This document shows positions 7,270-13,878 of a DNA stretch of 13,880 nt, piece after piece. The stretch comes from B4-G1 sp964393895. Lineage in GTDB: Bacteria > Chloroflexota > Anaerolineae > B4-G1. The translations under genes were made by a program, and so were the position numbers. Numbering within the stretch: position 1 is the stretch's first letter; each line of letters begins with the position of its first letter. The notes beneath the pieces are model-generated. The model made no database searches and had not been told where the DNA came from. It saw only the letters and a list, made by a program, of their open reading frames with translations. The stretch spans positions 1 to 13,880 of the forward strand of contig CAYMWP010000123.1 in the NCBI GenBank assembly GCA_964393895.1, in the 5' to 3' direction.

Positions 7270-7506
7270 ATGGTCGAAATTGCCGAAATGACTGCGGCGG
7301 ACACGCTCAAACTGCCGGGCAATATAGCGGCGCTCTTCCAACCTTCGGATCGGTTTGTCATCTGGACCGATGATGACATGTTGCACCTCAAACGCATCAC
7401 GCCGCCCCGGACGATGCGCATCGTGGCCGAGGCCCCGGAGGGAGAGCCGATGCCGATGGATGAGATCAACGAGATAGTCCACAAAGTGCGACGACAAGTG
7501 GAATGA
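7270..7506 (+). CDS. Putative antitoxin (AbrB-like) of a PIN toxin pair
   Basis: This 78-aa protein immediately precedes a PIN-domain gene (3-nt gap), the classical antitoxin-toxin order. The segment L-P-G-N-I-A-A-L-F (14-22) followed by a short beta-rich stretch with L-H-L-K-R-I resembles a degenerate AbrB/SpoVT-type swapped-hairpin DNA-binding unit, which would bind the operon promoter. The C-terminal half is acidic and then ends in a basic helix (about 65-78) suited to wrapping the toxin. The start is set by GGAGGGAG about 5 nt upstream. The fold assignment is tentative; the antitoxin role comes mainly from context. Confidence 0.7.
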   Translation: MVEIAEMTAADTLKLPGNIAALFQPSDRFVIWTDDDMLHLKRITPPRTMRIVAEAPEGEPMPMDEINEIVHKVRRQVE

Positions 7507-7509
7507 GCT

Positions 7510-7959
7510 TTGCGCATCGTCATTGACACCAACATCTGGATATCTGGTCTTCTTTGGAAAGGGCAGCCCTGGGATCTGTTACGCTTGGCCGAGACGGGAA
7601 GGATCGAGTTGTGTATGGCTCCCGCGATGTTAGAGGAACTGTCCCAAGTGCTTGCTTACGAGAAGTTTCAGCCTCGTCTGGAACAACTGAAGTTGTCCTC
7701 CGCTGAATTGCTCGCCTATGCGATAAATCTGTCCTCTGTCTTTGATGTCCCACGAGAAGGACCCATCATCGTGCTAGCCGATCCCGACGATGACGTTTTT
7801 ATACGCTGCGCCATCGTAGCCCAAGCGGCCTATGTCGTGTCTGGCGACTATCATCTGCTTGATCTGGAAAAGTACGCGGATATCCCCATCCTCACCGTGC
7901 ATGATTTTCTCGCTCGGGAATTCCCGCAGCAACTGGCTAGTCCTGTAGATCCCGCTTGA
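7510..7959 (+). CDS. PIN-domain toxin (putative ribonuclease)
   Basis: This 149-aa protein begins M-R-I-V-I-D-T-N-I-W-I-S, the PIN signature with first catalytic acid D6. The other acidic residues expected in the active site are E42/E43, the cluster D91-P-D-D-D95 before F-I-R-C-A, and D113 in S-G-D-Y-H-L-L. PIN toxins of this kind cleave RNA with a divalent metal and are restrained by the upstream protein. The start is TTG at 7510, 3 nt after the antitoxin stop; no ATG or GTG in frame fits, so low-efficiency coupled translation is likely, as is typical for a toxin. It is convergent with hdrA. Confidence 0.87.
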   Translation: MRIVIDTNIWISGLLWKGQPWDLLRLAETGRIELCMAPAMLEELSQVLAYEKFQPRLEQLKLSSAELLAYAINLSSVFDVPREGPIIVLADPDDDVFIRCAIVAQAAYVVSGDYHLLDLEKYADIPILTVHDFLAREFPQQLASPVDPA

Positions 7960-7989
7960 AGCGCAACTCGCATCTATCTCTCCCTCTGA

Positions 7990-8024
7990 CCCCTCACAGG
8001 ATTGAAACCTGCAAACACCAGGGG
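7990..8024. terminator. Weak hairpin between PIN toxin and hdrA
   Basis: CCCCT (7990-7994) pairs with AGGGG (8020-8024), with an inner CAGG (7997-8000) / CCTG (8008-8011) stem. It lies in the 84-nt gap between convergent genes. There is no T-tract, so a terminator role is only suggested by place. Confidence 0.25.
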
Positions 8025-8043
8025 CAACCACGATGGTTATCTC

Positions 8044-10623
8044 CTACAGAACGACCCGCACACTGTTGCTCCGACACGCCGGACACATGCGCTCCTCGCC
8101 GGCGGAGAGATCGAACGTCGCCTCCCACTCGTGGCCGCAGCGGTAACAGCGCATCGTGGCGGACGTTGGCTCCTTCAGCTTCCACACCCGGCTGGTGACG
8201 GGCGTCTTCTTTTCCTTCAGCGCCTGGCGTGTTTCCTCCACTTCCTCAGGCGTGACACCGGCGCGCAACTCTTCGATCTCGCGCATGATCTTGGCCCACT
8301 TTTGACCCTCGGCCGCGCTGCACCAGTCGAGCTGCAACCGCTCCGGGCGGACGCCGTGCTTTTCCAATCCCTCCCACAGCGCGTCCACGCGGCGCACCGT
8401 GTTGCGGTTGGCGTCAATATAGTGGCAGTCGGCATAGTGGCAGCCCGAGACGAGCACCACCGGCGCCCCCTTGCGGAAGGCGTGCCACACAAAGTCGGTG
8501 CTCACCCGCCCGGAGCACATGGTGCGGATGAGGCGCGCGTTGGGCGGATATTGCAGGCGCGAGGTGCCGGCCGTGTCGGCGCCGGCGTAGGAGCACCAGT
8601 TGCAGGCAAAGGCCAGAATTTTGCTCAGGGGGTCGTCCTCCAGGATGGCGTCAATCATGGCATAGACCTGCTGGTCGGTAAAGTGGCGCATGGTGATGGC
8701 GTCGAAGGGGCACTCGGCGGCGCAGGTGCCGCACCCGGCGCAGGCCGCGCTGACGACCCGCGCCACCTGTTTCTTCTCCCACAGGATGGCGGAGAAGGGG
8801 CACACGCTGGCGCATTGGCCGCACTTTTTGCACAACTCCTCGTCCACCACGGCGGTGATGGCCTCCACCTTGATCTGGGGGGCGTTGAGCAGGATCTCGG
8901 CCCGGGCGGCGGCCGCGCTGGCCTGCGTCACCGAGTCCTTGATGTCCTTGGGCGATTCCGCGCAGCCGGCGATGTAGACCCCCTTGGTGGGGCTATCCAC
9001 CGGCTTGAGCTTGGGATGGGCCTCCATCAAAAAGCCATCGCCCGTGCGGGACATGGTCAGAAATTGGCGGATCAGATCGGTCTCCTGGCGGGGGACCGTG
9101 CCCACCGAGAGCACCAGCAGGTCGAACTCGTGTTCCTCCAGCCGGCCGTCGGTGGTGTTCTCGACGTAGACCTTGAGGTTGCCTGTCCCGTCCTTCTCCT
9201 CCACCTCGCCCGGCAGGCCGCGGATGTAATGGACGCCCTCCGCCTTGGAGCGCATATAGAGGTCCTCGAACCCTTTGCCAAAGGCGCGGATGTCCATATA
9301 AAAGACCGAGATCTCGGTATCGGGGTAGTGGTCCTTGAGCAGCAGGCTGTCCTTGACCGTGTTCATGCAGCAGATGTTGGAGCAGTAGGGATTGCCCCGC
9401 TGGCCATCGGGGTTCGTGTCCGAAAGCGCGGTGCGCGATCCCACGCACTGCACAAAGCCGATCCGTTTGGGCCGCGTCCGGTCCGAGGGGCGCACAAAGT
9501 GGCCCTCGGTGGGGCCGCCGGCCGAGATCAGCCGCTCGAACTCCAGGCTGGTGATGACGTTGGCGTAGCTGGTGTAGCCATACTCGTCCAGCGGCGTGGG
9601 ATCGTAGACCTCCATCCCGGTGGCGACGATGATGGCCCCCACGTCGAGCTCCACTATCTCGTCCTGCATATCAAAGTCAATGCACTTTTTGTCGCACGCT
9701 TCCAGGCACTTGCCGCAGGCGATGGGATTGTTGCCCATACACTCGTCGCCGTTGATGATGTAGGCCGACGGGACCGCCTGAGGGAACGGGATATAGATCG
9801 CGCGGCGGGTGGCGAGGCCGGCCTGGAACTCGTCGGGGCTGACGATGGGGCAGACGGGAACGCAATCGCCGCAGGCGGTGCACTCGCTCTCGTCCACGTA
9901 GCGGGCCTTTCTGCGCACCCGCACCTTGAAATTGCCGACGTAACCGGAGACGTCCTCGATCTCGCTGTAGGCCATCAGCTCGATGTTGGGATGCCGACCG
10001 ACATCCATCATCTTGGGGCCGAGAATTCATATACTACAGTCCATGGTGGGATAGGTCTTGTCCAGCCGCGCCATGATGCCGCCGATGGAAGGCTCCCTCT
10101 CCACCAGATAGACCTGGTGCCCGGCGTCGGCCAGGTCGAGTGCGGCCTGGATGCCGGCGACGCCTCCGCCGATGACGAGGGCAGCGCGGGTGACGGGCAC
10201 CCGCTCCTCGTCCTGGGCGTAGAGCCAGCGCGCGCGGGCCACCGCCGCCCGGACGATGTCCTTGGCCTTGCGCGTGGCCGCCTCCCGATCCTGGAGATGC
10301 ACCCAGGAGCAGTGCTCGCGGATGTTGGCCATCTCGAACAGGTACGGGTTAAGCCCCGCCTCGCTGACGCAGTTGCGGAAAGTAGGCTCGTGCAGCCGCG
10401 GGGAGCAGGAGGCCACCACCACGCGGTTGAGCTTGTGCTCCACGATCGCTTTCTTGATCTCCTGCTGGCCGGGGTCGGCGCAGGTGTAGCGGTTGCCGAT
10501 CGCTGCTACCACGTCGGGTAGGCTCGCGGCGTACTCCCGCACCGCCTCCGTGTCCAGGCTGCCGGCGATGTTCAGCCCGCAGTCGCAGACGAAAACGCCG
10601 ATGCGTAGGTCATCTTTTGGCAA
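8044..10623 (-). CDS. hdrA: Heterodisulfide reductase subunit A fused to MvhD, selenoprotein with Sec199 (TGA at 10029-10027)
   Basis: Read through one in-frame TGA, this is an 859-aa flavo-iron-sulfur protein, the electron-bifurcating hub of HdrABC. Domains: N-terminal region with C13/C15, C48, C73, C85, C105; FAD-binding I-G-G-G-V-A-G (151-157) with E175; the conserved D-C196-S-I-U199-I-L-G-P-K-M block; ferredoxin clusters at C248/251/254/258 and around C295/303/306/310/314; two more at C598/601/604/608 and C628/631/634/638; an MvhD domain (about 668-790) with C674, C677, C703, C728, C733, C767; and a zinc ribbon C826-x2-C829...C847-x2-C850. The start is TTG 10623, chosen for AGGAGGT 6 nt upstream. 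The two halves share one frame, and the second (from ATG 10011) has no ribosome site, so a split gene is unlikely. The real stop is TAG. It is last in the ROK-hdrC-hdrB-HAD operon. A nonsense mutation is the main alternative. Confidence 0.85.
9982..10012 (-). promoter_or_regulatory. Bacterial selenocysteine insertion element (bSECIS) within hdrA
   Basis: Starting 20 nt after the TGA, the transcript can fold GGAUGUC-GGUC-GGCAUCC (10006-9989): seven base pairs including one U-G, capped by a GGUC loop. A lower stem GAUG (10012-10009) / CAUC (9985-9982) extends it past a small internal loop. The GGUC loop equals that of the E. coli fdhF element as I recall it. Twenty-seven nt separate the TGA from the loop, inside the range I know for bacterial elements (about 16-37 nt). 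SelB would bind here to deliver Sec-tRNA. Confidence 0.75.
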
Positions 10624-10629
10624 TTTGGT

Positions 10630-10636
10630 ACCTCCT
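10630..10636 (-). promoter_or_regulatory. Ribosome binding site of hdrA
   Basis: A full AGGAGGT 6 nt before TTG 10623 decides this start. A strong site with a weak start codon fits independent initiation, because hdrA is separated from the HAD gene by the 7-bp repeat array. Confidence 0.75.
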
Positions 10637-10640
10637 TGGC

Positions 10641-10724
10641 GTCAAACGTGAAACGTCAAACGTGAAACGTGAAACGTCAAACGTGAAACGTCAAACGTCA
10701 AACGTCAAACGTCAAACGTGAAAC
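10641..10724. repeat. Array of twelve 7-bp GTSAAAC repeats
   Basis: Twelve uninterrupted units GTCAAAC or GTGAAAC fill the HAD-hdrA gap. The third base reads C,G,C,G,G,C,G,C,C,C,C,G, and a degenerate unit follows at 10725. The TGA stop of the HAD gene lies in the tenth unit. Related sequence ends the phosphatase and korC genes (3470-3523). The array is likely to vary in copy number by slippage. Confidence 0.9.
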
Positions 10725-11382
10725 GTAAATCTCCGACCTGTTCCAAGACCAGATCGGGTTTCTCCGGCGCAAACCGCTCCGCCGGGCTGTAGCCGGTCAG
10801 CACGGCGGCTGTCCTGGCTCCCACCACGCGGCCCGCGCGTATATCCATCGGGTGGTCGCCCACCATCAGCGCGCGGCGGGGCTCGATTTGCAGCAATCGC
10901 AGCGCGGCCAGCAGGTGGGCCGGGTCCGGCTTGACCGCTGCCACGTCGTCGCGGGTCAGCAGCACGTCGTAGGGCAGGGGGCTTCTTTCCAGGATGTGCT
11001 CTACCGCCGCCCGGCAGTTGCGGGTGACGATGCCGACCTTGATCCCCCGTTCCCGCAACGCTTCCAAAAGCTCAGGCACGCCAGGGTGCACCTCGGCTGC
11101 CCTGGCCGCGTCCATCTCGATGGCCATTATGCCGGCCTCTGCATCCCGCTGGAACGCTGCGGCCATCTCTTTCCCGTCCCGACTGATAAGCTCTCGCACA
11201 CACTCCGCGATCAGTTCCAGCGTGTAGAGGGATTCTTTTCTCTCGCTGGAGAGGCCGTACTTGGGCAAGATCGCTTCCGCATCCGCCCGCATCTGGGCAA
11301 AGTCAATGTTCAGGTGCACCAGCGTGCCGTCAAAGTCGAACAGCACCGCCTCGACATCCCCAAAGCTACCCTCAAACCTCAT
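10705..11382 (-). CDS. HAD-superfamily phosphatase (phosphoglycolate phosphatase-like)
   Basis: This 225-aa enzyme has the four HAD motifs: D16-F-D18-G-T20-L (nucleophile and acid/base), T120 in G-I-V-T-R-N, K151 in V-K-P-D-P, and G175-D176-H-P-M-D180 (metal). The insert between motifs I and II (about 24-95) is a helical cap of the Gph/beta-phosphoglucomutase type, so a small phosphorylated metabolite is the likely substrate. It sits between hdrB and hdrA, overlapping hdrB by 11 nt, so it is co-translated with Hdr subunits. A housekeeping or damage-repair phosphatase role is possible, as is sugar-phosphate turnover with the ROK kinase of the same operon. The C-terminal F-T-F-D-V derives from the GTSAAAC repeat, so the original tail has probably been replaced. 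Confidence 0.9.
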   Translation of the reverse strand: MRFEGSFGDVEAVLFDFDGTLVHLNIDFAQMRADAEAILPKYGLSSERKESLYTLELIAECVRELISRDGKEMAAAFQRDAEAGIMAIEMDAARAAEVHPGVPELLEALRERGIKVGIVTRNCRAAVEHILERSPLPYDVLLTRDDVAAVKPDPAHLLAALRLLQIEPRRALMVGDHPMDIRAGRVVGARTAAVLTGYSPAERFAPEKPDLVLEQVGDLRFTFDV

Positions 11383-12301
11383 CGCTCACTCGCTGACTCG
11401 CTGACTCGCTGACTCGCTCAATCAGTTTACGCGGCTTGACCCGGTTCAACTTGATGCCCATCTCCTCCAGCGAAAAGCCCATCGCCAGGCCGAGGATCTG
11501 GGGGTAGTACAGCACTGGCAGCTTGTAGCTCGTCTCGTAGAGCTTTTCCACGCGACGCTGGTTGGCCTCGTACATGATGGCGCAGAAAGGGCAGATGAGC
11601 ACCAGCGCGTCGGCCCCGGCCGCGGTGACGTGATCCAGTTTTTGCTTGGTCAACAAGAGCGCCGTCTCCTCGTCAAAGCCGAGGATGCCGCCGCCGCAAC
11701 ACTGTCCCTCGTCCTCGTAGCGCACCACGCGCGCGCCGGTCGCCTCGATGAGGCGATCCAACGTCTGGGGATTCTCCGGGTCGTCGAAGCCATCGTACAG
11801 GTGAGAAGGCTTGAGGTAGTGGCAGCCATAGTGCGGCGCAAAGCCAAAGTCGGCCAACAGATGGCTGCCATCCGCGCTCAGCGTGATCGTCTCGCGCAGC
11901 CGTTCGACGCCGACCTCCTCGTACAGCATGCGGGCCAAGTGGCGCACTCGCACCGTGCCTTTGTACGCGCGGCCCAGGTCGGACAGTTGCTCGTTGGCCC
12001 AGGCGCGGAGTTGGGCGTCCTCCTTGAGGCGGTGGTTGGCTTCGGTGAGTGTGCCAGTGCAGGCGCTGCACAGCGTCAGCACGTCCAGCCCTTGCGCCTC
12101 GGCCAGGGCCAGGTTGCGGGCAGCCATCAAGAGTCCTGCTTGCCAGTCCAACGGCTTGGCGGGAAACCCACAGCAGGAAAAGCCCTCCACGTCCACCAGC
12201 TCGATGCCCAGCCGTTCTGCTACCTTGCGGGCGGACATTTCATAATTCATCCCCCGCACCGGCACAGTGCAGCCCAGGTAAAGCGCGTATTGATTGGTCA
12301 C
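11372..12301 (-). CDS. hdrB: Heterodisulfide reductase subunit B (two CCG domains)
   Basis: This 309-aa protein is the disulfide-reducing subunit. It contains two full cysteine-rich CCG motifs: C11...C43-C44...C78-x2-C81 and C160...C201-C202...C237-x2-C240. In characterised HdrB these hold two noncubane [4Fe-4S] clusters that cleave the CoM-S-S-CoB disulfide; in bacteria without methanogenic cofactors the substrate is generally unknown. It begins with GTG at 12301, overlapping hdrC by 4 nt (GTGA), and ends 11 nt inside the HAD gene. The last 12 or so residues are encoded by the 8-bp tandem repeat and are unlikely to be functional. It would act with HdrC and HdrA in the cytoplasm. Confidence 0.94.
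   Translation of the reverse strand: MTNQYALYLGCTVPVRGMNYEMSARKVAERLGIELVDVEGFSCCGFPAKPLDWQAGLLMAARNLALAEAQGLDVLTLCSACTGTLTEANHRLKEDAQLRAWANEQLSDLGRAYKGTVRVRHLARMLYEEVGVERLRETITLSADGSHLLADFGFAPHYGCHYLKPSHLYDGFDDPENPQTLDRLIEATGARVVRYEDEGQCCGGGILGFDEETALLLTKQKLDHVTAAGADALVLICPFCAIMYEANQRRVEKLYETSYKLPVLYYPQILGLAMGFSLEEMGIKLNRVKPRKLIERVSESASQRVSDEV
11385..11416. repeat. Tandem 8-bp repeat at the hdrB-HAD junction
   Basis: Four units of CTGACTCG (the first is CTCACTCG) lie within the end of hdrB, just before the HAD start. They encode the hdrB tail (S-E-S-A-S-Q-R-V-S-like). Copy-number change by one unit would shift the hdrB frame and alter its overlap with HAD. Confidence 0.85.
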
Positions 12302-12837
12302 GACGCCTCCTCCGGATGTTTTTTATCCGCCTCTTCCGCGCACGTTTCCGGGCACGTCCTGTCCAAAATCTGATGCACCGCCGTTTTCTCCTCGTGGATG
12401 GGAGGCAGGTCGTACTCCGCGCGGCGCTCGTTTTCATAGTCGTCAATCTCATAGAGCCGGCCGTGTTCTCGCAGCTTTTCCATCTGTACGGTGAACGTGG
12501 AGGGGATGTGCCCCTCGCGCACGGCGATGTTGCGGACAGCGTTCATCAGTTCCGGGATGCGCACGTCCTGCGGGCAGCGTTCGTAGCAGGTGTAGCAGAC
12601 CGAGCAGAGCCAGACGAACTCGCTGGTCAGTACTTGCTCGCGCATCCCCAGCAGCGCCATGTGGATGATGCGCCGCGGGTTGTACTTGTCGGTCACGCCG
12701 GCCACCGGGCAGCCGGCGGTGCAGGTGGAGCAGGAATAGCAGCGCCGGATGTGCTCCCCCCCTGGCTCGGCGGCGATCTCGTCCCGAAAGTGGGGGTCGA
12801 AGGTGCTGACGTCTATGATGGTCTCTTCGTCGCTCAT
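12298..12837 (-). CDS. hdrC: Heterodisulfide reductase subunit C (2x[4Fe-4S])
   Basis: This 179-aa subunit is the iron-sulfur wire between HdrA and HdrB. It has two motifs: C33-Y-S-C36-S-T-C39-T-A-G-C43-P and C78-S-V-C81-Y-T-C84-Y-E-R-C88-P. The spacing and the following N-P-R-R-I-I-H-M block fit the HdrC family. The acidic C-terminal extension (about 140-179, with C-P-E-T-C) is not required by the family and could be a linker. The ATG shares one base with the ROK kinase stop (TAATG at 12839-12835), and the end overlaps hdrB by GTGA. No membrane segments are present, so this is the soluble HdrABC type, not HdrDE. Confidence 0.94.
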   Translation of the reverse strand: MSDEETIIDVSTFDPHFRDEIAAEPGGEHIRRCYSCSTCTAGCPVAGVTDKYNPRRIIHMALLGMREQVLTSEFVWLCSVCYTCYERCPQDVRIPELMNAVRNIAVREGHIPSTFTVQMEKLREHGRLYEIDDYENERRAEYDLPPIHEEKTAVHQILDRTCPETCAEEADKKHPEEAS

Positions 12838-13724
12838 TACAGATTCCCTATGGCGCGCTGCGCCAACGCGATAGCGCCCAACACACCGGCCCGGTTGCCC
12901 AAGCCCGGCGGCACAATGTAGTCGTCAATCTGCTCAAGAATTTCCGGCACCTGAAAATAGCCGTTGAGCAACTCTTGCACCCTTTGGCGCACCAGCGGGA
13001 AGAGTTGTGATTGTTCCATCACGCCGCCGCCCATAATGATGCGCTGAGGTGATAGCACACAAATAACATTCACCAAACCCAAGGCCAGATAGTGGGCTTC
13101 CAGAGACCAGGCTGCGTGATCCACTGGCAGCGTCTCCCCCCGCTGCCCCCAACGCGCCTCGAGGGCGGGGCCGGCTGCCAGCCCTTCCAGGCAGTCGCCG
13201 TGATAGGGGCAGGAACCGGGGAAGGGATCGCGCTCCCAGTCGTGGAGGATGCGCACGTGCCCCATCTCTGGGTGCATCAAGCCGTGAATCAGATCGCCGC
13301 CGACCATGCCTCCCCCGCCAATGCCTGTCCCGATGGTCAGGTAGACGAAAGTGTCCAGTCCCTGGGCAGCGCCCCAACGGTGTTCGCCCAGGGCTGCCCC
13401 GTTCACGTCGGTATCAAAGCCCACCGGCACGCTCAGCGATTCCCGGATGGCGCCGGCAAAATCGGTGTGTGCCCAACCGGGTTTGGGTGTGGTGGTGATG
13501 TAGCCAAAGGTGAGCGAGGCTGGGTCTGGATCCAACGGGCCGAAAGAGGCGATGCCAATGGCCGCCAAGGGCTTTTGTTGTTGGAAGAACTCGATTGCCT
13601 GTCCAATGGTCTCTGCTGGCGTCGTGGTGGGGAAACGCGCCTCCGCCCGCACGTCATCAGGGCCGTTGCCCACCGCGCACACGAATTTCGTGCCGCCCGC
13701 CTCGATTCCTCCCCAAAGCTCCAT
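12837..13724 (-). CDS. ROK-family sugar kinase (fructokinase-like)
   Basis: This 295-aa ATP-dependent sugar kinase has the N-terminal phosphate loop G-I-E-A-G-G-T-K-F (6-14), catalytic D106 in T-D-V-N-G-A-A-L-G-E, a second nucleotide loop T-I-G-T-G-I-G-G-G (130-138), and the ROK zinc motif H151-P-E-M-G-H156...C172-P-Y-H175-x2-C178-L-E-G. The opening M-E-L-W-G-G-I-E-A-G-G-T-K-F resembles Bacillus-type fructokinases, so fructose is the best guess; glucose or mannose are possible. I choose ATG 13724 (AGGGGAATT before it) over GTG 13757, whose extra 11 residues run through a hairpin repeat. It heads the operon and is translationally joined to hdrC by TAATG, an unusual partnership. Confidence 0.91.
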   Translation of the reverse strand: MELWGGIEAGGTKFVCAVGNGPDDVRAEARFPTTTPAETIGQAIEFFQQQKPLAAIGIASFGPLDPDPASLTFGYITTTPKPGWAHTDFAGAIRESLSVPVGFDTDVNGAALGEHRWGAAQGLDTFVYLTIGTGIGGGGMVGGDLIHGLMHPEMGHVRILHDWERDPFPGSCPYHGDCLEGLAAGPALEARWGQRGETLPVDHAAWSLEAHYLALGLVNVICVLSPQRIIMGGGVMEQSQLFPLVRQRVQELLNGYFQVPEILEQIDDYIVPPGLGNRAGVLGAIALAQRAIGNL

Positions 13725-13731
13725 AATTCCC

Positions 13732-13779
13732 CTGCAAATGAATTTGCAGTCTATCACCTGAAACCCGCTGAAGCGGGTT
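13732..13779. repeat. Two adjacent hairpins upstream of the ROK kinase
   Basis: CTGCAAAT-GA-ATTTGCAG (13732-13749) and AACCCGCT-GA-AGCGGGTT (13762-13779) are perfect 8-bp stems with the same GA loop on the plus strand, 12 nt apart. They lie in the leader of the kinase-hdr operon. They could be a REP-like dispersed element, an operator pair or an RNA attenuator. No clear promoter was found in 13780-13880. Confidence 0.65.
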
Positions 13780-13838
13780 AGATGCGCGACCTAACCTGTT
13801 TCTAACGGATTTCCCATTCTAGTCGTGACTCCACTGAA

Positions 13839-13878
13839 AAAACCAGGGTTTTCAATGGTTTTATGGGACAGCGTCCCA
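13839..13878 (-). terminator. Possible terminator hairpins of a gene beyond the right edge
   Basis: On the minus strand, TGGGAC-GCT-GTCCCA (13878-13864) is followed by a stem AAAACCA / TGGTTTT (13862-13839) that runs into six T. This would end transcription coming from the right and insulate the ROK-hdr operon. It could instead be another dispersed repeat. Confidence 0.35.

Noticed and set aside
7207..7497. Minus-strand frame continuing from the MazF-like tail
   Set aside because: It is antisense to the antitoxin, which has a promoter, a ribosome site and a partner toxin.
8001..8008. ATTGAAAC, resembling the end of CRISPR repeats
   Set aside because: Only one copy is present, with no spacer periodicity and no cas genes in the window.
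10011..10029. HdrA as two separate genes (198 and 655 aa)
   Set aside because: Both parts are in the same frame, the second lacks a ribosome site, and the gap translates to the conserved I-L-G-P-K segment. Readthrough at the TGA explains all of this better.
8002..10521. 839-codon open frame on the plus strand opposite hdrA
   Set aside because: It is a GC-rich antisense shadow with no recognisable domain. The minus strand carries coherent HdrA with conserved cysteine motifs.
8044..10623. Altered genetic code with TGA as a sense codon
   Set aside because: TGA ends ten of the thirteen complete genes here at the expected family lengths.
10641..10724. Array read as a CRISPR or plasmid iteron origin
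   Set aside because: The units are 7 bp with no spacers, no rep gene or AT-rich unwinding region is present, and it sits inside an operon.
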